Positions 1 through 9,140 are shown, counted from the stretch's first letter. The stretch is 15,000 nucleotides of DNA from Chromera velia (GCA_018398765.1 JAHBMJ010001050.1:8714-23713); one strand, 5' to 3'. The notes: generated by a model not told the origin, from the sequence alone. Program-made: numbers and translations.

Positions 1-1082
1 CTGTGTGTGTGTGTGTGTGTCATCGTGCGGAATCAGCTACTGGTGACTTCAGTATGGTGACTTACTGTCGGGGTCGGCTGCAGACGAAGTCATCGACGGG
101 CACAAAAACACAACCCAGGAAGGAAGGAAGGAATGAAATGCCGCTACCATGGCTTGGGGATCAGGCACTCAGGATGGCTTCAATGGGATCTGGGGAAGGA
201 CAAAAGGAACGGCACAAACGTGAGGAAGTTGAATAGAAGAGAAAGGGAAGTAGAAGAAAGGGGGGGCTTAGCGGGTTTGAAAAAGGGAAACCGAAGTGAA
301 GGAAGGAGGGGGGGGGGGGGTTTTGGGGGCTCTAGGCTCACCTCGCAGGGTCTCCTTTTCTGCAGGCACAGAGTTGGACATAGATTAAAAACACGAAGTC
401 TCACATGCACATGTGCATTTTTGCGCATATACATCCCTTGCGTGCATGTATCGATGGAAGGGAAGGGAAACCACTAAACAAGAGATACGCAGATGGATCT
501 ACGTACATTCGCACGTGCAGGCACGCTTCTCCCCTGTTTTCTCACCGTCCATCCATGTGCCTTCCACACACGGCTCCAAATGAAGTGACAACTGGAGGCG
601 CATTGCGAAGCACATGCAAGGAGTTCATGCATGCAGTCTGACTAACGTGAGAGGGTCAGGCGGCGCGCCTCACACAGAACGAGTGAAAGGAGGACGATGA
701 TGGCGGTTGCAGTCTTCATTTCGCCTTGTCGGTGCACAAATTGTCTGAGAGGTTGAGCTTTGTGTGAATCGCCAGGTGACGTTTGCGTTTGCTGAGTGCA
801 ACGGTGGTGCGTAGAGTGTCAGACTGAGCAGATAGATGTCTGGATTCTTTTCTGTGGGGGTTAGACTCTTTTAGGCGGCTCTGCTGATCAGATCTCTTAT
901 CAGAAGTGTGTCTTACAATGTATATACGTCTGCATGGGGGTTTCGTACAGAACCGAAGATCATGTTACTACGTCAACTTGCTCGATCATGCATATATATA
1001 TAGATCCGACGACCACCGATGACAATGCAGTATGCATATTAATAGAACTTAGGAATGTATTCTACCGATACGTACGATTTTC
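1..1082. other. Upstream intergenic DNA, no gene recognised
   Basis: I see no supportable gene here. The left edge (2-20) is a (GT)n repeat cut by the window. From about 120 to 330 the + strand is GA-rich, ending in long G runs. Several short open frames exist, but their composition is low-complexity and none has a recognisable domain. From about 900 to 1065 the DNA becomes AT-rich and contains an alternating TA stretch at 992-1001 and a TATGCATATTAAT-like stretch near 1030. These could be core-promoter elements of the downstream gene, but I cannot show that. Confidence 0.5.
308..329 (+). repeat. G-run (G13-TTTT-G5)
   Basis: Thirteen consecutive G residues (308-320) are followed by four T and five G. 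A further G7 lies at 260-266. This strand could form a G-quadruplex, and such runs are also prone to length error in assemblies. There is no other evidence of function. Confidence 0.6.
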
Positions 1083-1170
1083 TGCAGCGGCCGGCCCATC
1101 TAAGTGGCTCCTCGCAGGGGCCCGCCCGCCGCGCGCCGCCCGGCCCGGCGTCTCGCCGATCGACTCTCGC
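1083..1170. promoter_or_regulatory. GC-rich island upstream of the methyltransferase gene
   Basis: About 85 bases made almost entirely of G and C, with many CpG steps (1088-1165 most strongly), lie 240-320 bases before the start codon, directly after an AT-rich block. The abrupt change and the position suggest a promoter-proximal region or the start of the 5' UTR. No specific factor site is recognised. The role is inferred from position and composition only. Confidence 0.3.
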
Positions 1171-1406
1171 CGAAGAGTCAAATTTCTTAATTTCAAGCAA
1201 GGAGCAGACTGATTTTCAGCTAGTGATTTGGACCGGACTTCCCCCTCTCTCAGTGGTCTCTGAGAGTCGAAGAGGGAAGAGAAGAGACTGCTGTGGTCTT
1301 TCTTTCTGTGTGTGTCTGTCTATCAAAGCTCTGTCCGCAGTTTGAGCAACTCTGTACGTTTGATCTCTTTGTCCAATCCTCAAAAAAGAAGACAGACAGA
1401 CTGAAG

Positions 1407-2288
1407 ATGGCTGCAATTCGTGTGGGCAATCCTTCGTCCTTCGTGTCGTACCAGAAGTCTTCTTTGAAATCTTCAAATCCCTCTGCTGCCGCCAGAGCAG
1501 GGGTGAAGAAGCAGGAAAAGAAGGAGCACTTCGATGACATCTACACCCAGGAGACGCCCGTCCTTTTCAAGGAAAAAATCCTCGACGGTCTGGACTACAA
1601 ATCTGACAACTACAACAAGACGCTCTTCGATCGCAGCGTCCTTCCCCTGTGCAGACAGATCGAGAAAGCAGGGGGCATAGTGCAGTATGTAGACCTGTGC
1701 TGCTGCTTTGGTAACACCACCCTCGCGTGTGTGAACGGAATGTCCGTCGATGAGATTCGTGACAGTTGGAGGGATGAGCAGATCTGCTTCAGTCTGGACA
1801 AACCGAGGCGCTTCTCTGCGCGCACACTGGGCATTGACATCTCAACGAATGCCCTTGACTACGGAAAGACTGCAGGCATTTTTGACTCCACCATCGCGTG
1901 TGATCTGAACAAAATCCTGCTGTCCGGGGACACCCCCCAGCACCAGGAGCTCGTCTCCTCTCTCGCCTCTGCTGACGTCCTAGTCGCAGCCGCTGCTCTG
2001 GTCTACCTGGACCTGCAGACTATCGACGCCCTGCTGAGTGCCTTCTCAGCATCGACCAAACCAGGGCTGGTCCTTGTGAACTTCCTGAACCCCTTCAACC
2101 TTGAGAAGGCCGACAAGACCAAGAGACTGCTCCTGCAGCATCTGCACTTCGTCTCCAGCCAGGCCACTCAGCACCGTCTCCTGTCCCCCATGGAACGCCA
2201 AAACTTCCCCGGAGAGGAGTGGGCCCACCTCGAACTGTGGGTCCTCTCGCGCCGCCCCGCCGCCGCAGAGGACTCTGGGAAAGACTGA
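1407..2288 (+). CDS. Class I SAM-dependent methyltransferase-like protein
   Basis: The protein has 293 residues. The start is ATG at 1407, with A at -3 and G at +4. The frame is open further upstream to about 1293 but has no in-frame ATG there. Residues 1-40 are Ser/Ala/Lys-rich and probably disordered. Motif I is at about 92-105, where a hydrophobic strand leads into Asp96, three Cys and FGNTT (the usual form is Asp-x-Gly-x-Gly). Motif II is GIDIS at 142-146, and Asp166 follows in a CDLNK segment. A hydrophobic strand begins ADVLVAAAALVYLD at 189, with another near 220-229 ending NPF. This order fits a Rossmann-fold methyltransferase. The upstream FDDIYTQ and GLDY segments recall uncharacterised bacterial SAM methyltransferases. 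The substrate is unknown. No targeting peptide or membrane segment is evident. The gene ends in TGA and appears intronless, though a spliced 5' UTR cannot be excluded. All 13 Gln codons are CAR. Confidence 0.85.
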   Translation: MAAIRVGNPSSFVSYQKSSLKSSNPSAAARAGVKKQEKKEHFDDIYTQETPVLFKEKILDGLDYKSDNYNKTLFDRSVLPLCRQIEKAGGIVQYVDLCCCFGNTTLACVNGMSVDEIRDSWRDEQICFSLDKPRRFSARTLGIDISTNALDYGKTAGIFDSTIACDLNKILLSGDTPQHQELVSSLASADVLVAAAALVYLDLQTIDALLSAFSASTKPGLVLVNFLNPFNLEKADKTKRLLLQHLHFVSSQATQHRLLSPMERQNFPGEEWAHLELWVLSRRPAAAEDSGKD

Positions 2289-3240
2289 AGAGAGGCTGCC
2301 AGGGGAGACAGAGAGGTGCGAGGAAATCTTTACTTCATTCTGTTGGTATTTCGTGGATTTTTCTATTTTCTTTTATTCGCTCCCCTTGACAAGCGCGGTC
2401 CCTACCCCACTGGGCTCTCTCCGTTTCTTTTTATCTCGAAGTTCATTGTGAGAAGGCCGCGCTTCTTAGACCTCTCATGCAGCTCTATGAGCAGCTTTGC
2501 CTCTCAGAAGAGTCGCGATCCCCCTCTCTGTGTGTCAGTGTCGGTGCAAAGTCGCTTTCTGTTCCGTTTGCGCCTGTAACGCGCTTGCTCCTTCTATGTG
2601 TGTATGACTTTGTATATGCACGATTGTGTGCTTGGCTGGCTTTGCAGGGGCGCGACGCAGAGGAGGAGGCGTCGACTTCCCGTGCTGTTTCAGGATGGCT
2701 GCATGGGTGGAGAGCCTTGACTTTGAATGCAGACAGACAGAGAGAGAGAAGCAGAAAGAGAGAAAAGCAGGTAGGCAGGTACGACAAATAGAAAGGCAGC
2801 TGGTCGGACAGCGAGGCTGACAAAAGAGGGAAGAAAGAGCAGAGTTGCTGCAAGACGTTCTTAACAGAAGCGGGAGGAACAGAACTCGCTCATCTGACCA
2901 GTGGACATTGGCAAGACCAAAGAGGAGACTGCTGCATGTGTGGGACCAGACAGAAAGAGAAAAAAGGAAGGAAGGAAGAAAGAAAGGGAAAATGCATGTA
3001 TGAAAGCGATCGGAAGGCCCCCGCACCGGGAAGGTCCACGAAGGAAAAGGTGCACTCAGAGCAGAGAAAGTGCAAAATGAGAGAGAAAACCATGAAAAGG
3101 TTGCCGTGGCACGAGTGAAAAGGAAGCCACAAAGAAAAAGAGAGAAAATTGCAGTGGACAAAAAGTGCAAGCAGCAATTCTGAAAAGAAGAAAAGAGAAG
3201 GGAGGACAAAAGGGTTCAATGAAAAAAGAAACGGAAACTT
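2289..3240. other. 3' flank, then GA-rich tract
   Basis: The first 400 bases after the stop codon probably include the 3' UTR; no clear polyadenylation signal is recognised. From about 2725 to 3240 the + strand is strongly purine-rich (GAAAG, GAAGG and AGACAG motifs), so the opposite strand is polypyrimidine. The minus-strand frames here translate to Ser/Phe/Leu-rich low-complexity peptides with no domain, so I do not call genes. Confidence 0.5.
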
Positions 3241-6200
3241 GTTGATTGAAGGTCTCTTCTCTTTAGTCCTTTGAGCTCCTTCTACTTTTTTTTTCCCGCA
3301 TTATGAAACATGACAAAGACACAGACACACACATGCGTGTACGTTCCATCGATCAGAGAGAACATCAATCAGTTTGAAATAAAAGGTCTTCAAGAAAGGC
3401 TGCCAGACAAGTCAAATTCGTTGGGTGCATGGTTGAATTATTTGATGAAGGAAGGAACAAATGGAATAAGGAAGGCTGGATTGTGAACCATCATTCAGAA
3501 AAAAGTCAGCCAGTCGTTGAGCAGAAAGTCCCACAAACATGTAGAAAGTCCGGACATTAGGCCTCTTCCAGCCACGAGTCGAATTCAATAGAGAGAAACC
3601 AGGAAGGAAGGAAAGAAAAAGACAGCCTAGTCTTTCGAGAAACGAATAGTGGAAGTTGATGGAGAGCAATGTGCTCCTCCTGACTGACTCATTCCTCTCA
3701 TGCCCCCTCTTTCCTTTCTCTGTGCAATTACGGTTTTTTCAAAACGAAACGAAAAGAAGGATCAAATGGGATCCAGCGAGGTGCATGAAGAAGAAGTCCC
3801 ACGGAAAGGAAAACATGAAGGGCGGGGATGCATCCAGATGGATGGATGTTTGTGGCAGTTCCTTTTTCTTTTTCTGCATATATCTTCCCTCAGGGTGAAG
3901 AAATGTAAGGAAGGATCTTCCGTCTGCACGTCGCTGTGCTCTTTCGTTGCTTTCCGTACATGCCTTTTTTTCCGTCTGGTGTGCTTGTGGTGGGTGGATG
4001 CGTGTTCCTTCATGTTCTTGTTCCTCTTCTTCTTCTGCCCTCTCCAGGGCGTATGGGGGCTCGTCCCTCTTTTTTCCTTCTTTCTTTCTTTCTTTCTCTT
4101 TTTGTTGAGGTTCTGTCGTCCTGTTTTTTCCCCTTTTTCTTCCTTTTGCATGACAACAGATGAGAGAGGCGTGAAGACTTGCTTCTCCAAGGGATCCTCG
4201 GAGCAAGAAAGGAGGGCCTAAGGAACTGTCGGTAGGTCTGCCATACGACGAGAGCCGGTGCCTGCTTTTTGACAAATTCATGACAGAAAAGGAGAGAGGG
4301 GGGGGAGGACGGGCGCACAAAACGCGCGCGTACCCACACTTCCTGGAACAAGCACGCACCGTTAGCGACACAAATCCTGCAGACATGCCTGCTCTGCTGT
4401 TGCAGGGGGCAAGGGGGCATGCTGGAAATGAGGATCAATTGATCGATCGATGGAATGGATTGATGGATGGAAGCGTTCTGTTTCTGTTTTTCTCTCTCTC
4501 TTTCATCTGTCCGTGCGACACTGACCATGCATTTAAATGCACATCCGTGTGCGTGTGCCCACTGCTTTGTTTCTCCCTTCCTGAGCAACCGGCTGTCGTT
4601 TGTTGGGAAGATGGCAAAAGGAAAAAGGGAATGGGTCCGGGGAGAAAAGGAAAAAAAAGGGAGAATCTCTCCTTCAGTTTCCCTCCTGTCTCGTTCCCTC
4701 CTGTCTTTTCGTTTTGCATCCATGAGTCCATGGAAGATTCCTTCCTTCTTTCTTTACTGACTTTAGCTTTTCCTCTTCTCCTCTTTTTCGATCCGTCCTT
4801 TGTGTCTGAATTCCTCTCAGATAGCAGAGAGGGAGCAAAGGAGGAACTACTCTTCTTTCAATTTTCTCTCCTCATTAGTTCTTACTCGACCCCCCTCCCT
4901 ACATCTGCACCTTCCTCTTCTTCTCTGCCATCCTTCCTCCCTCTTTCGCTTCTTTCTTTTCCGATGGCGATCGGGATGGATGCTTTTGCACCCTCCTTCT
5001 CTCCCTTCCCTTCTATGTTGTCCCTCTTCCTCTGCTGTCGTTTCTTTTGACTTGTCGATTGTGTTTGTGTTTCTGTGATGACCATTTGGTCCTCTGTCTA
5101 TCCACTCCATTCTCCCCTCACCCTTCTTTCTACTGAAATCCTTGCTAGTTCAATCCGTCTCGTTCTCTTCAAGTCATCTGAACCAAACAGCCTGTCTCCG
5201 AGAATAGAAGAAGAAAGAAAAGGCATGAAGAAAATCCAATCTCTCTCGGGGAATTTTCCAAAGCAGCAGCAAGAACCGATGATTCCCTTCCTTTCCGCTT
5301 TTTTCATTTGCCTTCTTCCTTTCCTGTCTCCTTCCTTCTTTTTGTCTCTGTGTCGGCTTTACGCCGCTCACGGAGAGCTGACGGAAGAGTAGTGAAAGGG
5401 TGCAAAACAAACAAAGCATCACTCCAATTTTGTCACTGTTCCCCTCTTCCCGTCCTTTTGCCTCGGTCGCCTTCCCTGAGCGCTGCCTGTTACGTCGAAC
5501 AGAAACGAAATTGATAGAAGAAATGCTGTCCGTCTCTCTTGTGAGGTTTTGATCAGACAGGAAGAAAAGATGGTGACTCTTTTTCCTTCTCCTGGAAGCG
5601 AAGAACGCCTCTCGAATGCTTTTGTAAGATCAAAAGAGAGGAGAGGATGAGGTAGAGAGAAAAAGCACTAGAGAGCTGACGGACATCTTCTGATTGTTGG
5701 TTTTCTGCTCGCATGACAGGCAGTCGCTCTTCTCATTCACGTTCATGGAAGGGATTTTTCGGCTTGTTGGTTTGCTCTTTTTGGTTTTGGTTTGAGGATA
5801 CAGAGACGGATTTCTCCCCCCCTCGTTTCATCCTTCCCTTCGCTCCCAGCCCTTGTCTCCCTTTCTCTCTCATTTGTGCTCCTGTCTTCTCCTTACATTC
5901 GCGTTCTAACGTCTTCTCTTCTTAGTCCTCTTTCTAGTCTTTTGAACGATTCTTCGTCTTTTGGTCTTTTCTTCTCCTGCCGTTCCTTCCCCACTTTCAT
6001 TGTGTGAGTTCGTTTTTCTTTTGTGAGTGTGCTGCTGTTGGGTGGAATGGAGACTGGCCCACTGAATGGGATGTCTCTCTCTCGGGTTTTTTTTCTTCGA
6101 CTGTGCCTGGCTGAAGTGGACAGTCGGGCCGTCGAGTAGGTTGAGAGGACGGAAAGAAGAATGAAGTCCGTCGGCGAGCTTGCAGTGAGAAAAGAGACAG

Positions 6201-6464
6201 AAAGGAAACGCAGAAATATTGTGAAAAAAGAGACAGAAATATTGTCTCGTCTCTCCGCGCAGACGAGCAGTGAGACGTGAACAAGGCAACGTAAGTCGCT
6301 AGGCGAAAGGACGGAAGGACTGACCTGATGCATGCCCTTTCTTTTTCTTGAACGAACACAGGAATGAAGAAACTTACCAAAGGGCAAAAAACCGAAAGGT
6401 CTGTATGAAGTGAAAACGAAATGGAGTACACATACATATGGCCAAGCAAATCAGGATCCAAACG

Positions 6465-6466
<2 letters not shown>
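3241..6466. other. Low-complexity intergenic DNA, mostly CT-rich on + strand
   Basis: No gene can be supported. From about 3660 to 5480 and from 5690 to 6005 the + strand is pyrimidine-rich, with a TTTC repeat near 4076-4098. Between these, and at 6150-6420, it is purine-rich. The many frames on both strands encode Phe/Ser/Leu- or Lys/Glu/Arg-rich peptides that follow the base composition. A GATC-rich patch (4431-4465) contains overlapping ATCGAT and GATGGA repeats. I found no tRNA, rRNA or transposon signature. Confidence 0.5.
4076..4098 (+). repeat. TTTC tetranucleotide microsatellite
   Basis: Tandem TTTC units form a short pure polypyrimidine run inside a broader CT-rich block. Confidence 0.75.
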
Positions 6467-6521
<55 letters not shown>

Positions 6522-6523
6522 CG

Positions 6524-6560
<37 letters not shown>
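6467..6560 (+). repeat. Compound mirror-like microsatellite (AC)16(AG)11 spacer (AC)17
   Basis: (AC)16 at 6467-6498 is followed directly by (AG)11 at 6499-6520, a six-base spacer ACGCAT, and (AC)17 at 6527-6560. The two AC arms flank the AG core almost symmetrically. The long Thr/His or Cys/Val peptides in frames across it are artefacts of the repeat. Confidence 0.95.
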
Positions 6561-6562
<2 letters not shown>

Positions 6563-6853
6563 GCAGATCAGGCCTGCCAGCACACATACAGAGACACGCA
6601 CGCACTCTCACACACGAACACAGACGGACAGTCAGACAGACAGACAGAAAGAAAGACCATAAATAAATCTGATGGATGGTTCGAGGCCAAAAGAGAGAAA
6701 AAGAGAAGATCAGCTTTGCACCGTCGTCTCCTTTCCTAACTAATAGGCGATGCAGTGCCCTGTAATTGTGTCTGATGGAGTTTCGATCGATAGATCAAAC
6801 TCTGAATGGTGTTTGCCCTCGACGGTTTGTGTGCACGCATCTTGCATCTTCCT

Positions 6854-6875
6854 TTTCATTCATGGATGAATGAAA
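6854..6875. repeat. Near-perfect palindrome (10-bp arms, 2-bp centre)
   Basis: The arm TTTCATTCAT at 6854-6863 and its exact reverse complement at 6866-6875 are separated only by GG. It could form a cruciform or a very tight hairpin. No neighbouring gene explains it. Confidence 0.8.
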
Positions 6876-7191
6876 GCATCAGTGGAAGAATGAATGCGTG
6901 CGAAATGGATTTGTGATGTCAATTGAGTCTGTGAGGACTCTTCCTTTCTGTTGTGATTTCTGTGCAAACGAATCCCATTTATTCAATTTCTTTCAGACGA
7001 TCCCTCGATCCTTCTATCTTTCTTTCGGTCATTGGCGGTCGCACGCCCGCCCTTTTTTGGTTTTTGAGAGTGAAGGCTGGTCACCTCACTCATCTCACTG
7101 TGTGTGAGAATACAGAGAGTTCAACTCAAATTGTGTGAGAATGTTTGGGGAAAGGAGACACTAGACTCGTCTCTGCCTGATCGATTCCCCT

Positions 7192-7228
<37 letters not shown>

Positions 7229-7379
7229 AGACATTCTTTTTTCTTTGACCTTCTGGATTTTCGCTCCTTGCCAGCTGTCTGTCTGACTGTCTGTCTGTCT
7301 CCCCTTTCTGTTTTTTGTTATTATTTTTTTCTGCGTGTCTGTCTCTTTTTAGCTTCACTTCTTCCATCACTCTGTTCCT
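6876..7379. other. Intergenic DNA, CT-rich, no gene recognised
   Basis: Short frames exist on both strands but none has recognisable protein features. The block becomes CT-rich towards 7190 and contains a (CT)15 repeat and TGTC units near 7278-7300. Confidence 0.45.
7196..7225 (+). repeat. (CT)15 microsatellite
   Basis: Fifteen CT units are followed at once by GAGAGA, so the 3' edge could fold back on the repeat. Confidence 0.9.
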
Positions 7380-7435
7380 TCTAAAACCCTCCCAGATCCG
7401 GTCGTAGGGGGGTGAATCGGTATACGAAAAAGCGG

Positions 7436-7530
7436 ACTTACCCAGGGGAAGACACGGCGACCTTGGATCAGAAGAGGCGTTCTGGATTCCCTTTTTCTCG
7501 CTAAGTGTAGGGCAGGGGGAGGCCCTATAC
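7436..7530 (+). ncRNA. Possible U1 snRNA-like sequence (weak)
   Basis: This non-repetitive island interrupts the low-complexity DNA. On the + strand ACTTACC (7436-7442), complementary to the 5' splice-site consensus, is followed by AGGGGAAGA, then GATCAGAAG (7466-7474), then TTCCC (7487-7491). The order resembles the U1 5' end and stem-loop I, whose loop in U1 contains GAUCACGAAG. GGGAA (7446-7450) can pair with TTCCC. A T5 run (7492-7496) and a strong terminal hairpin follow, with 9-bp stem 7505-7513/7522-7530. Against U1: the region is only about 95 nt long, the Sm site is poor, the usual UG after ACUUACC is absent, and stem-loops II and III are not seen. A chance 5' splice site on the minus strand is an equal alternative. 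Confidence 0.2.
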
Positions 7531-7938
7531 TGTTCTTGTTCCGTTCGTTTTCTACTGGTTCAGTGCATGATTTATTTATCGATTTGTTCTCTTTCTCCTC
7601 CTTGCCCCTTTCTTTTGATGCTGCACACCTCCTGTGCAACTCGATTCGATCTGTCAAGTCTTTTCTTCCCATCTTCTTTCAACCATTTCGTGTCTGTGAG
7701 TTTCAATTCAATTTGCATTCAGTCGCTGGAGCTGCGTGCTGTCTTTCGACCGTCGTTTCTCTCTCGTTCTTTTTCTTTCCTTCTTTCTCTCTCTCTCTCT
7801 TACTCTCTTTTCTTTCCTTCTTTTCTGTCTTGCTGTTTCTTTCTCGCTCTTGCAATCGTCTGTCGATAAGATCTTCTCTTTTTTTCTTTGCCAGCCCGAA
7901 TAACCCCCCTCTTTCGTCACAAAGGCAATTAACATATA
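7531..7938. other. CT-rich intergenic DNA
   Basis: The + strand is strongly pyrimidine-rich, with short CT runs at about 7786-7801. The long + strand frame across it encodes Ser/Phe/Leu-rich sequence dictated by composition. No gene is supported. Confidence 0.5.

Positions 7939-7990
<52 letters not shown>
7939..7990 (+). repeat. Compound microsatellite (TC)11(TG)15
   Basis: (TC)11 at 7939-7960 switches without interruption to (TG)15 at 7961-7990. Confidence 0.95.
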
Positions 7991-7992
<2 letters not shown>

Positions 7993-8147
7993 CATGTGAG
8001 CGGGAGGGAGGGTGGTTTCACAGTCAGACGGCGGCACCGGCAGAGACTGACTCTTCTGTCTTTGGGGGCGCCTCTTCAGCTGGCCATGGAGCTGGAGAGA
8101 GACAGGCCTTGGGGCGGGGGCGAGGGCGAGGAGGTTGAAGTGTGAAA

Positions 8148-8150
<3 letters not shown>

Positions 8151-8186
<36 letters not shown>
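8151..8186 (+). repeat. (GT)18 microsatellite
   Basis: Eighteen GT units. The DNA between this repeat and the previous one (about 8000-8140) is GC-rich and non-repetitive, but no exon could be established in it. Confidence 0.95.
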
Positions 8187-8190
<4 letters not shown>

Positions 8191-8431
8191 GTACGTGTCC
8201 GTGTGTGCGTGCGTGCGTCTGTTCGTGCTGTTGTAACTGGTCCCACACTTGAACGTTTTCGCCCTTCTCGTGCATGTTCTTTTTTTCTTTCTTTGATTCC
8301 TGAAGTCCTTTGTTTGGTTCGTTGTTTTGTGTTGTCTGGCCTGATAAGAAAGGCTGATTGCTGCTCTTCTGGTGTGTCCGCTTGTTGGTCAAACGATTTG
8401 TCATGTTCAGTTGGGGCCCTTTTTGTGAGAT

Positions 8432-8485
8432 TGTGTGTGTGTGCGTGAGAGAGAGAGAGAGAGAGAGACTGTGTGTGTGCGTGTC
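8432..8485 (+). repeat. Compound microsatellite (GT)n(GA)n(GT)n
   Basis: A GT run (8432-8446, with one GC) leads into (GA)11 up to 8467 and then a second GT run (about 8470-8478) with a GC step. The layout has the same arm-core-arm pattern as the AC/AG/AC repeat at 6467-6560. Confidence 0.9.
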
Positions 8486-8859
8486 TGCGTAATGTAAGAG
8501 TGGCTGCGGGTGAGCAGAAGAGAAGGAGATGGCCGAGGGGGAAGAAGAGGCCGGAGTGAGTGTCACTGAGTGAGGGAGTGACCTTGCCTGGGTACGTTTG
8601 ATTCGACTTCATGCATGCATATATGCATTCAAAAAGAGACACGCAATCAGACAGAGAATCAAATAGGAAAGGAGCGTTGAAATACGCTCAGAATGGTGGT
8701 GGACACCTAAAAATAAAAAAAGAAGAGACAGAACGTTTTTCTCTCTCTGTTTGGCCGACTTGCTATAGCCGACTAAGGCCGCGACTTGATCTCTAACTCG
8801 ATGATGATGTACTTCTTAGGCAGCTTAGTTTAGTTCACCTCTCATACGTTTTTCAAATT
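8486..8859. other. Intergenic flank of the retroelement
   Basis: No gene recognised. It contains a 14-bp palindrome ATGCATATATGCAT (8615-8628), a GA-rich stretch (8630-8740) and two GCCGACT copies (8755-8761, 8769-8775). Somewhere between about 8750 and 8860 the low-complexity host DNA gives way to retroelement-like sequence. I cannot place the boundary. Confidence 0.4.
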
Positions 8860-8938
8860 TTAGTTTTTTTACTAATGTTTAATATTAGTTTAATATGTTT
8901 ATTGTTTTTAGAGTACTACTGGTGATTAGTGATTAGTG
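8860..8938 (-). repeat. A-rich, short-tandem-repeat tail (probable element 3' end)
   Basis: On the minus strand this stretch is A-rich. It contains two copies of an AATATTAAAC-like unit (8878-8897) and a duplicated 8-base unit (GTGATTAG on the + strand, 8922-8938). Non-LTR elements commonly end in an A-rich or simple-repeat tail, so this is the best candidate for the 3' terminus. The exact end is uncertain. Confidence 0.4.
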
Positions 8939-8979
8939 GTGCCCTAGAGCACTGTCGCCGTTTTGTCTTATAGAGGTCG

Positions 8980-9056
8980 CCCCCGCAAACGGCAGGGGGG
9001 TGTACCTCATCGCTGAGGCTCAAACCACACCCCGTGGCCCGCCTGGTTTCCCAGGC
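8980..9056 (-). other. Compact structured RNA with two GNRA tetraloops
   Basis: Read on the minus strand. Hairpin 1 (9041-9056) has a 6-bp stem GCCTGG/CCAGGC closed by the tetraloop GAAA. Hairpin 2 (9005-9018) has a 5-bp stem CCTCA/TGAGG closed by the tetraloop GCGA. Hairpin 2 sits inside an outer 7-bp stem GGGGTGT/ACACCCC (9027-9033 with 8997-9003). A C-run in the outer stem (minus strand, 8995-9000) could alternatively pair with the G-run at 8980-8984, which would give a switch or a pseudoknot. Both loops are GNRA only on the minus strand, the strand the retroelement is transcribed from. The likely role is RT recognition or 3'-end definition. No known ribozyme consensus (hammerhead, HDV, twister) fits well. 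Confidence 0.55.
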
Positions 9057-9140
9057 CGCTAAGAAACAACAATCTGTCTGCGCTTTAGATAATTACTTAG
9101 ATAGTGATTACAGGATTATATTGGTTGTCACAGAGCTCAC

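Noticed and set aside
3739-5110. Minus and plus frames over 200 codons as genes
   Set aside because: Composition follows CT- or GA-rich DNA (Ser/Phe/Leu or Lys/Glu/Arg), overlapping frames are equally open, and no domain or consistent start is visible.
6676-6690. GGTTCGAGGCC as a tRNA B-box
   Set aside because: It matches the B-box consensus, but there is no A-box upstream, no cloverleaf and no acceptor stem; a chance match.
6374-6740. Long frames rich in Thr/His or Cys/Val as coding sequence
   Set aside because: They are translations of the AC and AG dinucleotide repeats, open in several frames on both strands at once.
7536-8138. Plus-strand 200-codon frame as a gene
   Set aside because: Most of it is CT- and GT-repeat translation. 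Only the last about 40 codons are non-repetitive, and nothing recognisable is in them.
8980-9056. Hammerhead, HDV-like or twister ribozyme
   Set aside because: No CUGAUGA/GAAA hammerhead core. The nested stems only loosely recall HDV topology and lack its short P3 with the usual loop and a fitting P2. The twister core nucleotides are missing.
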